Of a stretch of 34,304 bases of DNA, positions 19,105-27,105 are shown in pieces; within the stretch, counting starts at the first letter, position 1, and each line of letters begins with the position of its first letter. The translations under genes were made by a program, and so were the position numbers. The stretch is taken from positions 1 through 34,304 of the forward strand of contig PBNK01000008.1 of NCBI GenBank assembly GCA_002723085.1. The letters are read 5' to 3'. The DNA is from Crocinitomicaceae bacterium (GTDB taxonomy: Bacteria; Bacteroidota; Bacteroidia; Flavobacteriales_D; Parvicellaceae). The notes under the pieces are model-generated. The model had not been told where the DNA came from, did not search any database, and was given only the letters and a program-made list of their open reading frames with translations.

Positions 19105-20301
19105 TTGACGAATATTAAACAAATAAGATTAAAACCAACTAAAGAAAAATCCATACTTCGATTCCACCCATGGGTTTTTTCTGGAGCTATCAAGGATATA
19201 GATTCTGATATTAAAGAAGGTGATATTGTTGAAGTTATATCAAATAAAGGTCGTTACTTAGCTACAGGACATTACCAAATTGGAACCATTAGTGTTAGAA
19301 TTTTTGAATTTAAGCAACAAGAAATAAATGAAAAATATTGGGCAACTAAAATTGCTGATGCTATTTCTCTAAGAAAAGATTTAGGATTTATAAACAATAA
19401 AGAAACCAATATTTTTAGATTAATTCATGCTGAAGGTGATGAAATGCCTGGATGCATAATTGATATTTACAATACAGCTGCTATTGTACAGTTTCACTCA
19501 TATGGAATGTGGAAACTAAGAAAAACCTTTTCAAAAATAATTCAAAATTTATTGCCAAATATTGAATACATTTTTGATAAAAGCTTAGGAACTTTACCTG
19601 AGAAATTCATTTTAGAAAATTCTATAAAAAATGATTATTTATTTAAGACTGGTAATAAAAATGAAGTTATTGCATCTGAATATAACAACCTTTTTAAAAT
19701 AGATTGGATAAATGGTCAGAAAACTGGGTTTTTCATTGATCAAAGAGAAAATAGAGAATTACTCGGTCAATTATCAAAAAATAAAAAAGTATTAAATACC
19801 TTCTGTTATTCAGGTGGTTTTTCAATTTTTGCTTTAAATTCTGGAGCTAAAGAAGTATATTCTTTAGATAGTTCAAAAAAGGCTATTGATTTAGTAGAAA
19901 AAAACATAGAATTAATAAATAATAAAGTTGGTAATCACGTATCCATTGTTGCTGATGCTATGGATTACATAAAAAACCTGAAAGAAGATTTTGATATAAT
20001 AGTTCTTGACCCACCTGCTTTTGCAAAACATCAAAAAGTTAGACATAAAGCAATTCAGGGTTATAAAAGATTAAATGCTAGAGCCATTGAACAAATTAAA
20101 CCTGGAGGAATACTTTTTACTTTTTCTTGCTCTCAAGTAATTGATAAAGAACTATTTAGACATACTATTTTATCAGCGGCTATTAATGCTGGAAGATCAG
20201 TTAAGATATTACATCAGTTGCATCAACCAGCAGATCATCCAGTAAATATTTATCATCCTGAAAGTGAATACCTTAAGGGATTAGTATTAAAAATATATTA
20301 G
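19105..20301 (+). CDS. rlmI: 23S rRNA (cytosine-C5)-methyltransferase RlmI-like
   Basis: The 398-residue protein is a class I SAM-dependent RNA methyltransferase of the RlmI/YccW family, acting on 23S rRNA. It has an N-terminal PUA domain (IRLKPTKEKSILRFHPWVFSG, then an RYLATGHY turn), an EEHD-like middle region, and a Rossmann domain with FCYSGGFSIFAL (about 232-243), VLDPPAFAKH (about 300-309) and a catalytic-type SCS (about 345). The start is TTG at 19105; there is no in-frame ATG near the N-terminus (the next is far inside), and an in-frame stop lies at 19075. Homologues also begin 5-10 residues before the LKP block, which favours TTG. It is first in the rlmI-fmt-cupin run; fmt starts 4 bases after its stop. 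Confidence 0.88.
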   Translation: MTNIKQIRLKPTKEKSILRFHPWVFSGAIKDIDSDIKEGDIVEVISNKGRYLATGHYQIGTISVRIFEFKQQEINEKYWATKIADAISLRKDLGFINNKETNIFRLIHAEGDEMPGCIIDIYNTAAIVQFHSYGMWKLRKTFSKIIQNLLPNIEYIFDKSLGTLPEKFILENSIKNDYLFKTGNKNEVIASEYNNLFKIDWINGQKTGFFIDQRENRELLGQLSKNKKVLNTFCYSGGFSIFALNSGAKEVYSLDSSKKAIDLVEKNIELINNKVGNHVSIVADAMDYIKNLKEDFDIIVLDPPAFAKHQKVRHKAIQGYKRLNARAIEQIKPGGILFTFSCSQVIDKELFRHTILSAAINAGRSVKILHQLHQPADHPVNIYHPESEYLKGLVLKIY

Positions 20302-20305
20302 AACC

Positions 20306-21241
20306 ATGAGGATAGTTTTTATGGGAACACCTGAATTTTCAATTCCGTGTCTTGACATTTTAAATAACAGCAATCATGAAATTGTAGCAGTAGTTACTGC
20401 AACTGATAAACCAGCTGGAAGAGGAAAGAAATTAAAATCATCAGCTATAAAAAAATATGCAGTTGAAAATAATTTGAATTTACTGCAACCTGAAAAATTA
20501 AAAAATCAAATTTTTATAGATAATTTAAAAAATTTAAATGCAGATATATTTATTGTTATTGCATTTAGAATGTTGCCCAAAATTGTTTGGAATATTCCTA
20601 GATATGGCACTGTAAATCTTCATGCATCATTATTGCCGAACTACAGAGGAGCAGCACCAATAAATTGGGCTATAATAAACGGTGAAAAGGAATCAGGTAT
20701 AACTACTTTTTTTATTAATGAAGAAATTGATAAGGGATCAATTATTCTTCAAGAAAGTATTAAAATTGAAGATAAATTTAGTGCAGGTGATTTACATGAT
20801 ATTATGATGATAAAAGGAGCAAAATTAATTTTAGAAACAGTAAATAAAATTGAAAATAATTCAGTTAAAGAAATTGAGCAAGACGTGTTAACCAAAACCT
20901 TTAAAACTGCACCAAAACTTTCTAAAGATATTTGTAAAATTAAATGGAATTCTTCAGCTAAATCAATAACAAATCATATTAGAGGATTAAACCCATTCCC
21001 TGGTGCTTGGACTACATTAACTAATGGGGAAATTAATAAGCATTTTAAAATTTTTAGTGCTGATATTTCAAATGAAATTATTGGATTAGGTATTTTAAAA
21101 ATTATTAATAATCAACTATACATAGGATGTAATAATGGGTCCATTAGATTAATTGAAGTACAAATTGAGGGAAAAAAAAGAATGTTAGCTGAAGATTTTA
21201 TTAAAGGAAACATTATGATTAATAATTATTATACCTTATGA
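20306..21241 (+). CDS. fmt: Methionyl-tRNA formyltransferase
   Basis: This 311-residue enzyme formylates initiator Met-tRNA using 10-formyl-THF. The N-terminus is MRIVFMGTPEFSIP. The formyltransferase core has NLHASLLPNYRGAAPINWA (catalytic Asn and His about 109-111) and the IDKGSI block with its conserved Asp near 148, followed by the C-terminal OB-fold domain containing IRGLNPFPGAW. Length is normal. It overlaps the cupin ATG by 4 bases (ATGA) and follows rlmI after 4 bases, so the three are almost certainly one transcript, a translation/ribosome-modification pair with a cupin passenger. Confidence 0.96.
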   Translation: MRIVFMGTPEFSIPCLDILNNSNHEIVAVVTATDKPAGRGKKLKSSAIKKYAVENNLNLLQPEKLKNQIFIDNLKNLNADIFIVIAFRMLPKIVWNIPRYGTVNLHASLLPNYRGAAPINWAIINGEKESGITTFFINEEIDKGSIILQESIKIEDKFSAGDLHDIMMIKGAKLILETVNKIENNSVKEIEQDVLTKTFKTAPKLSKDICKIKWNSSAKSITNHIRGLNPFPGAWTTLTNGEINKHFKIFSADISNEIIGLGILKIINNQLYIGCNNGSIRLIEVQIEGKKRMLAEDFIKGNIMINNYYTL

Positions 21242-21639
21242 AATATATTTACTTCATTCTATTTATAAATATTCAAATATTTTCAATTTCTCAATCCTAT
21301 GTAAATCATTTTAATACTGTTGAACCTGATGTTTCATTTGAAAATATTCATGTAAAAAAATTATTTTCTGATTCAAATTCAACCACATTTGCTATTTGGG
21401 TAAAACAAAAAGTTAAAATGCATAAACATTTATCACATGTTGAAAACATATATGTAACTGAAGGTAGTGGAAACTTTTATTTAGGAGATTCAACATTTCT
21501 TATTAAATCAGGTGATCTTATAGTTGTGCCTAAAAATTCATGGCACGGTGTTGATGTAAATTCTGAAAATCCATTAAAAGTATTGTCTATTCAATCTCCA
21601 GAATTTATTGGAAATGATAGAGTATTTAAAGAAGAATAA
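21238..21639 (+). CDS. Exported cupin-domain protein
   Basis: The 133-residue protein has a signal-like hydrophobic N-terminus (KYIYFILFINIQIFSISQS, about 2-20) and a single cupin barrel. Likely metal ligands are HKHLSHVENIYV (the three His and Glu of motif 1, about residues 61-71) and the His of SWHGV in motif 2 (about 102). It may be a small periplasmic metal-binding enzyme or sensor; no substrate can be assigned. It is the last gene of the rlmI-fmt-cupin unit (4-bp overlap with fmt). A 67-bp spacer with an inverted repeat separates it from the Nudix regulator. Confidence 0.78.
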   Translation: MKYIYFILFINIQIFSISQSYVNHFNTVEPDVSFENIHVKKLFSDSNSTTFAIWVKQKVKMHKHLSHVENIYVTEGSGNFYLGDSTFLIKSGDLIVVPKNSWHGVDVNSENPLKVLSIQSPEFIGNDRVFKEE

Positions 21640-21644
21640 ACTTG

Positions 21645-21678
21645 TGTATTTTACAATGATTTATTTTATGTAAATACA
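21645..21678 (+). promoter_or_regulatory. Inverted repeat upstream of the Nudix regulator (candidate operator)
   Basis: TGTATTTTACA (21645-21655) and TGTAAATACA (21669-21678) are inverted copies that differ by one extra T, with 13 bases between. TATCTTTA at 21690-21697 matches the -7 consensus TAnnTTTG in 7 of 8 positions and lies 9 bases before the regulator ATG, so the right arm falls across the -33 region. No T-run follows, so this is unlikely to be a terminator. Position and symmetry suggest an autoregulatory operator. Confidence 0.45.
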
Positions 21679-21706
21679 ACATAAAAAGATATCTTTATAG
21701 GTAATT

Positions 21707-22387
21707 ATGGACAATAACTTTAACTATTCCATTTCTGTTGATTGTGTAATATTTGGATATGATTCAACGGACTTAAAGGTTTTGCTTATTAAAAGAGGTG
21801 AAAAACCTTACTTAGACTATTGGGCGCTTCCAGGAGATTTAATACATCCTAAAGAAAGCATTGATGATTCTGTCAAAAGAGTTTTAAAAGACTTAACAGG
21901 TTTGTCAAATGTTTATATGGAACAAGTAAAAACTTTTGGAGATGTGTGTAGACATCCTTTAGGAAGAGTTTTTACTATCGCTTATTATAGTTTATTAAAA
22001 ATTGATGATTATACATTAAGCCCATCTTCTTTTGCAAAAGAAGCCAAATGGCATTCTATAAACAGAATTGGTGAATTAGCTTTCGATCACAATAAAATTT
22101 TTGCCACTTGCAAGGAGAATCTGAAACAAAATGTTCAAAGACAACCCATTGGATTTGAATTGCTTCCTGAAAAATTTACACTTTCACAATTACAAAACTT
22201 ATATGAGACCATACTTCAAAAGCAATTTGACAAGAGAAATTTCAGAAAGAAAATAATCTCTATGAAAATTTTAAAAGATTCAGGTGAAATACAAAAAAGT
22301 GTATCTCATAGACCAGCTAAACTTTTTACTTTTAATCAGGAAAACTACATTAAATTAAAAGATACAGGGTTTAGTTTTGAAATTTAA
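21707..22387 (+). CDS. Nudix-fold transcriptional regulator (NrtR/AraR type)
   Basis: The 226-residue protein has an N-terminal Nudix-like domain (VDCVIFGYDSTDLKVLLIKR, then YWALPGDLIHPKES) and a C-terminal winged-helix DNA-binding domain (FTLSQLQNLYETIL through FRKKIISMKILKDSG, then ending in KLFTF). This is the layout of the NrtR family, which in Bacteroidota includes arabinose regulators (AraR). The Nudix box has lost its catalytic acids: the box Gly is Asp44, the first Glu of REUxEE is Val59 and the last two are Asp62-Leu63. It is therefore expected to be a ligand-binding regulator, not a hydrolase. Neighbouring genes give no obvious sugar pathway, so the target is unknown. The inverted repeat at 21645-21678 suggests autoregulation. 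Confidence 0.83.
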   Translation: MDNNFNYSISVDCVIFGYDSTDLKVLLIKRGEKPYLDYWALPGDLIHPKESIDDSVKRVLKDLTGLSNVYMEQVKTFGDVCRHPLGRVFTIAYYSLLKIDDYTLSPSSFAKEAKWHSINRIGELAFDHNKIFATCKENLKQNVQRQPIGFELLPEKFTLSQLQNLYETILQKQFDKRNFRKKIISMKILKDSGEIQKSVSHRPAKLFTFNQENYIKLKDTGFSFEI

Positions 22388-22430
22388 TTTCTGTTTATTT
22401 ACACAAAAATTCTGCTGCATAATTTACCAT

Positions 22431-22776
22431 TTATTGATGATTATGACCTACATCATTAACTACTTGAAGTTCCCAATTGAAAAGAAAATTATTTGAATTA
22501 CTAATAGAATCAATTTTAGAATAGAAATAATTTGCTCTTTCATACCTATTTATCCCTAATGCATTAGCCGCAGGTGTTATTCTTAATGAAGGGGCATTAG
22601 AATTATTATCGTTAGATCAAATATGAATGTATCGATTATTGTTGAAAATATTTTCTAAATTATAATAGATGTGTTTTTAAATCCATAGGGAAATGCAAAT
22701 GATGTATCAGGTATGTATACCAGCCCGAACATGTTTAGGAACATCAATTTAGTAGGATTCAAAATTGAATGATTAT
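22431..22776 (-). pseudogene. Decayed 3' end of an alpha/beta-hydrolase-like gene
   Basis: Read on the minus strand, one frame ending at TAA 22433-22431 gives a well-formed C-terminus including APSLRITPAANALGINRYE, then NYFYSKIDS and VVNDVGHNHQ. This resembles the ends of a Bacteroidota family of secreted alpha/beta-hydrolase-like proteins (recalled similarity, with a conserved VGH near the end). The same frame is broken by a TGA at 22622-22620. Further upstream, a block NPTKLMFLN...FAFPYGF lies in another frame. Adding one A to the A5 run near 22675 joins it to KHIYYNLENIF. The 5' part is missing; the lamin-tail gene ATG follows at 22803 on the other strand. It fills the 415-bp stretch without an intact gene. 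Confidence 0.6.
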
Positions 22777-22802
22777 ATTTGAGTGTATAAATTAAAATAA
22801 CT

Positions 22803-23501
22803 ATGTCACGTAGAATACAAAATTTATGTTTTTTTATTTTAATTATCTCTCTATTGGGTTTAAACTCTATAAAATGTGCTAAGACTGATGATGTTGTACC
22901 GATCAATACCAATCCTTCCGATTCTACTGGAAATGGTGGTGGAATTGATTCATCAGGAAATACAGGTGGAGTAACTGATTCGTTTGCTGGTTTTATTTTA
23001 AATGAAGTTTTATACGACCCCCCTGGTGCACTTGCAGGAGATGCAAATGGAGATGGTGTTCGTGACCCCAATGATGATGAATTTTTAGAATTTGTTAATC
23101 ATTCAGATTCTTCATATAACCTTAGTGGATATATGATTTTTGATGCAGATAGATTAGCTTTAGGAACACCAAATCATGTATTTCCTGAAAATACTTTTAT
23201 AAACCCTGAACAAGCAGTTGTGGTATTTGGTGGAGGAACTCCATCAGGTTCATTTGGTGGTGCTCAAGTTTTTGTTGCTTCAAATCAGGTTTTAAATCTT
23301 AATAATTCTGGGGATTTTATGACTTTAACAGATAGTTTAGGAAATGTAATTATTGAATTTGATATTACCCCTTTATCTGATAATCCAAATGAATCATATA
23401 CAAGGTCACCCGATATTACTGGAGATTTCATGCAACATAATTCTGTAATTAGTGGCACTTTATTTTCTCCAGGTACAAATGCTGATGGAAGTTCATTTTA
23501 A
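22803..23501 (+). CDS. Lamin-tail-domain lipoprotein (putative)
   Basis: The 232-residue protein has a signal sequence ending LNSIKC, a poor but possible lipobox with Cys at about 25, then a Gly/Ser/Thr-rich linker and a lamin-tail domain (LTD) from about 62: FILNEVLYDPP, the acidic DANGDGVRDPNDDEFLEFVN, NLSGYMI, then the strand pattern up to the C-terminus. DANGDGVRDPNDDE resembles a calcium-binding loop. LTDs are common in exported Bacteroidota proteins and often accompany nucleases or phosphatases; this copy has no enzyme domain. The SGNH hydrolase gene follows after 12 bp, so the two are likely co-expressed. Lipidation is uncertain because Lys precedes the Cys. Confidence 0.72.
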   Translation: MSRRIQNLCFFILIISLLGLNSIKCAKTDDVVPINTNPSDSTGNGGGIDSSGNTGGVTDSFAGFILNEVLYDPPGALAGDANGDGVRDPNDDEFLEFVNHSDSSYNLSGYMIFDADRLALGTPNHVFPENTFINPEQAVVVFGGGTPSGSFGGAQVFVASNQVLNLNNSGDFMTLTDSLGNVIIEFDITPLSDNPNESYTRSPDITGDFMQHNSVISGTLFSPGTNADGSSF

Positions 23502-23513
23502 TCTAATTATCAA

Positions 23514-24290
23514 ATGAAATTTTTTTTAACTAATTGGTTACTTTTTTTATTAATAAGTTGCTTTAATGCACAAGAAAAAACAATTAATGAAAATTTTTCT
23601 TTTGATAAAAAAAGTAAAGTACTTATGATAGGAAATAGTTTTACTTTTTATTGGAATCTGCCTCAAGTTGTTGAAAGAATGTTGGTTGACAATGGATTTA
23701 ATTACGAAGTTACTCAACAAACTATAGGTGGTTCTCAATTAAAAAAGCACTGGGATTTAAACACTAAAAACGATTATCAAATTGAAAATTATGATTATGT
23801 TGTTTTTAATGATCACAGCACTTACCCATTAAAAAAGCTTGACACATCTTCAAAATATTTTAATCTATTTTGTTCATTAGCAATAAGTAAAAATGTAAGG
23901 CCTTTTGTTTTTGGAACTTGGGAATATCAAATGTTAAAAGATCTTTCACAAAATAAAAAAAGAAATACCATGAGTATTTTAGACTCTTTAGCTTCTATAA
24001 ACAATGCAATATACGTTCCAGTGGGTAATGCTTTTGAATTAGCTGAAAGAAAATACCCTGAACTGGATTTATTTATGGATGACAATAAGCATCCATCTCC
24101 TAATGGAACCTATTTAGCAGCATGTGTATTTTATTCTATGTTAACAAAAGAAAGTTGTATTGGCGTAGCAAGAAGGTTTATTGGAACTGATAGTAATGGA
24201 AAAAAAATATATTACATTATTACAGAATCAAGAGCTTCAAAAAAATGTCAAGAAATAGCAGATATAATTACTGCTCCTCTAAGAAATTAA
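23514..24290 (+). CDS. Secreted SGNH/GDSL-type hydrolase
   Basis: The 258-residue protein begins with a signal peptide (about 1-20, ending SCFNAQ) and has the SGNH fold markers: block I LMIGNSFTFYW with catalytic Ser42, a Gly in block II (GGS near 72), Asn in block III (FNDHS, Asn99), and block V DDNKHPSPNGTY with Asp190 and His193. Such enzymes act as esterases or lipases on carbohydrate acetyl groups or lipids; the substrate here is unknown. It belongs with the preceding lamin-tail gene (12-bp gap). The TAA overlaps the convergent porin stop by 4 bases across a TTAA palindrome. Confidence 0.85.
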   Translation: MKFFLTNWLLFLLISCFNAQEKTINENFSFDKKSKVLMIGNSFTFYWNLPQVVERMLVDNGFNYEVTQQTIGGSQLKKHWDLNTKNDYQIENYDYVVFNDHSTYPLKKLDTSSKYFNLFCSLAISKNVRPFVFGTWEYQMLKDLSQNKKRNTMSILDSLASINNAIYVPVGNAFELAERKYPELDLFMDDNKHPSPNGTYLAACVFYSMLTKESCIGVARRFIGTDSNGKKIYYIITESRASKKCQEIADIITAPLRN

Positions 24291-25579
24291 AATTTTAGCT
24301 GAAAAACGCATTCAAGATTTAGTTGATTTAAATCTGAAGAATTTGGGAAATTATAATATGTAGCCATTAGTTGTGTTTTTACGGCTTTATTAGAGAAATA
24401 TTTTGAAAACCCAGCACCCATTGAATCATAATTAAGAAGTAAAGAATTATCGTTACTAAATTCCTTATAAGATTGTCCCCATTTTAAATCTATTGACCAA
24501 TCACTATTAAATAAATAACCAGCTTGAATATTATAAGCATTTCCTAATACAAGGTAATTGCTGATTTGGGTTGGTTCTAATAGATCAGTTCCAGCAGAAT
24601 TTAATGAAGATCCATGTAATTGATAAGCTGCTGTATTAACATATTCAGCAAGAAAATTAAAACCTTTATACTTAAATAAAAGGTCTACATAGTTTTTGAG
24701 GTAATTAGGAAACATATTTAAACCTGTGGAATCATAAAATACAAAAGTTTCTCTAGGTGGATCAAATCCAGGGTCAGGTTCAAGATAGTGGCCTTCACCA
24801 ACTGAGTGACTTGCCCCAATATTTAAACTAGATGCGGCACCAAACATTAATTTAGGTTTACTTTCTTTTGTTATATCGTGGCCTATTAACTCATTGCCAT
24901 TTGAAAAGAAACCAAATGGATATAGATTCATTCTTGCCCCATATTTAAGTCCCCCTTTATCTGTGTCATTTGAAAGAACTCCAAATGAATTTTTTCCATC
25001 TCCACTTGTAATAGCAGCAAAAGTTTTTAACCCAATACTACCTAATGAATATCTAGTTTCAATGAATAGACCAAACTCTCTTCCTGTTTTACAAAAAACT
25101 TTACTCAAATTATTTCTTGAAGCAAATTGAAGATTATATTCCATCATTTGCATAGAATGATTATTAAATGGAGATTGCTTTTGACCAAAATAAATACTAA
25201 TATTTTTTGTTGGATGATAACCAGCCCATGCATCCAATAATGGATAGGGATCACTAAAATCTGTTTGAATTAAAAAAGAAATCTCTCCATTATTTAAGCT
25301 TCCACTAACATTGAAGTATGCTCTCTTTACACCAAAGTAATTTTTAGAATTTTGAGTAGTATCGTCAAATCTAGAATTTAAAAAACTGGGCTGAGCCATT
25401 CCCCCAATTTTAAATAAATGAGTAGAATCATCAAAATTAAATAATATCCCATTTCCTAATGAATAAGAATATTCATTGTTTTTTTCAAATGTAGAGTTTG
25501 TAAATTCTTGTGTTTCCTGGGAATATAAATAATTAAAAAACAAAAGAGATATTAGAAATAAGGTGTATTTATTAATCAT
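24287..25579 (-). CDS. Outer-membrane porin (O/P type), copy 1
   Basis: The 430-residue protein has a signal peptide (about 1-20) and a beta-barrel of the porin O/P family: FGVKRAYFNVSGSLNNGEIS, TDFSDPYPLLDAWAGYHP, YFGQKQSPFNNHSMQMME, and a C-terminal FQLKF. It is the last gene of a four-gene unit; its ATG overlaps the M14 peptidase stop (ATGA). The family is often called phosphate-selective, but many Bacteroidota members have no known selectivity, so the substrate is open. It is a paralogue of the porin at 27105-28403; both carry the LDAW block, GQK, and LKYG segment in the same order. Confidence 0.85.
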   Translation of the reverse strand: MINKYTLFLISLLFFNYLYSQETQEFTNSTFEKNNEYSYSLGNGILFNFDDSTHLFKIGGMAQPSFLNSRFDDTTQNSKNYFGVKRAYFNVSGSLNNGEISFLIQTDFSDPYPLLDAWAGYHPTKNISIYFGQKQSPFNNHSMQMMEYNLQFASRNNLSKVFCKTGREFGLFIETRYSLGSIGLKTFAAITSGDGKNSFGVLSNDTDKGGLKYGARMNLYPFGFFSNGNELIGHDITKESKPKLMFGAASSLNIGASHSVGEGHYLEPDPGFDPPRETFVFYDSTGLNMFPNYLKNYVDLLFKYKGFNFLAEYVNTAAYQLHGSSLNSAGTDLLEPTQISNYLVLGNAYNIQAGYLFNSDWSIDLKWGQSYKEFSNDNSLLLNYDSMGAGFSKYFSNKAVKTQLMATYYNFPNSSDLNQLNLECVFQLKF

Positions 25580-27105
25580 AATTCTTTATTTAAAACGTAT
25601 CGATGAATTTTATTTACATCATCTGGCTTAATCACATTAAACCTTAAAAAACCAGATAGCATTTCAGGTTCTAATGTTTCAATAGCTAAGTTTGATCTTT
25701 TTTGATTCATTGGAACTATAAAAGTCCCTTTTTTAAAAACCTTTTTAGTTGTATATAATTCAGTATTAATTATATTTTCATAAAAACCTTGAAACAATAC
25801 AGGTGATTTTTTTAAAGAGGTAATTTTATAAGATTCTACTTCTAATAATTCATCAAATTTTAATGTGTCAATATCAAGACCTAATACTGATAATTTTGAA
25901 GCAACTTCATTGAGTTCATTTTCAATAACATAATAATTTGGACGTCTCCTAGTTAAAACAGGTTTGCATTTAAGCCCATTGTATAAAGTAACGTCAACAG
26001 GAATCAATTTATTTTCATATATATCTATCATGTTTAATGTATATCCTGATTTTTCTTTTTTATATTTTATAATGATTTCATCATTAAAATTATTTGCTTT
26101 TTCTAAAGCCAATTGTATTTCATGTGCATGATTAACTGATGTGTTTAAAAAGGAATAACTAAGTAAGTAAGTAGTAAAAACCCTTCTATTAAATGAATCT
26201 CTATTTAAACCAACACCTCTAACTTCCATTAACAATGAAATGGTGTTTGATAATGCATAAGATGTAGCACTAGATCGAGGACTTACAGAGCCCAAATTAA
26301 AATAGATGGCATTGTTTTTATGCTTTGAAGAAACATAATTGTGATACTTTAGTTCATGTTTATCTAGAAAAGGCTCTACTTTCTTTAAAAATAAATTTTC
26401 AGTTACTTCTTTAATGCTCGATGAAACATTTAAATTTCCAGAATACAGGAACATAACATCGAACATCTGAGTTACTCCATATTCTCCATATTTCACAAAA
26501 TCCACTTTATAAGGCTTATACTCATGAAAATCTACCATAACATCAGGTGAGAATTTGTTAATTGCCTTTTTAATATATATAGATTCTTGATTTGTGAATT
26601 TTGTTTGATCTCGATTTAAATCTTGTCCATTTGCTGCATACCTATCTTGTTTTTCATAACCATCTATATTTGCCATTGGAATAATAGCAATGCTTAGTTT
26701 TTCTTTTAAATGTTTTAAACTGTCTTCTTTAATTAAGTTATGTATTAAAAACAACATCCCTTCAGTACTTGCAGGTTCATTTCCATGAAGTCCACCCATA
26801 AAAGCAACTTTAGTTTTATAGTCTGTCTGATTCCCAATATAAACAATAGGTATTTCTTTTCCTTTTTGTGATGTACCAATAAATTCATATGATATTAATT
26901 TAGGGTATTTATTAACTAAATCGTCTAAAAACAACATCATTTCATCATATTTAGTAAACCCTTTATTTTTTTTAAATGCTGGAGTTGGAATAGTAATGTC
27001 AAAATCAGGAAAAAACTTATTGGTTATTTTTTTTGAATCTTGAGATTTTGAAGTTAAAATTAATCCAAATAGAGAGATAAAAAATATGATGTATTTATAT
27101 TTCAT
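25576..27105 (-). CDS. Secreted M14 zinc carboxypeptidase
   Basis: The 509-residue protein has a signal peptide (about 1-21) and an M14 metallocarboxypeptidase domain: zinc ligands His107 and Glu110 in GGLHGNEPASTEG and His194 in VDFHEY, an NRD (Asn164-Arg165) substrate contact, and the catalytic Glu294 in LLMEVRGVG. The C-terminal ~150 residues form an extra domain (VTLYNGLKCKP..., ETLEPEM) that is not recognised. Zinc carboxypeptidases of this type cleave C-terminal residues of peptides or, in some cases, cell-wall peptides. Its position between two porins, with TAATG/ATGA overlaps on both sides, suggests coordinated breakdown and import of peptide products, which is inference. Confidence 0.88.
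   Translation of the reverse strand: MKYKYIIFFISLFGLILTSKSQDSKKITNKFFPDFDITIPTPAFKKNKGFTKYDEMMLFLDDLVNKYPKLISYEFIGTSQKGKEIPIVYIGNQTDYKTKVAFMGGLHGNEPASTEGMLFLIHNLIKEDSLKHLKEKLSIAIIPMANIDGYEKQDRYAANGQDLNRDQTKFTNQESIYIKKAINKFSPDVMVDFHEYKPYKVDFVKYGEYGVTQMFDVMFLYSGNLNVSSSIKEVTENLFLKKVEPFLDKHELKYHNYVSSKHKNNAIYFNLGSVSPRSSATSYALSNTISLLMEVRGVGLNRDSFNRRVFTTYLLSYSFLNTSVNHAHEIQLALEKANNFNDEIIIKYKKEKSGYTLNMIDIYENKLIPVDVTLYNGLKCKPVLTRRRPNYYVIENELNEVASKLSVLGLDIDTLKFDELLEVESYKITSLKKSPVLFQGFYENIINTELYTTKKVFKKGTFIVPMNQKRSNLAIETLEPEMLSGFLRFNVIKPDDVNKIHRYVLNKEL

Noticed and set aside
22655-23071. Minus-strand open frame of 138 codons over the start of the lamin-tail gene
   Set aside because: It overlaps the intact lamin-tail gene, its N-terminal half is Pro/Ser-rich antisense translation, and only its last part fits the relic described at 22431-22776.
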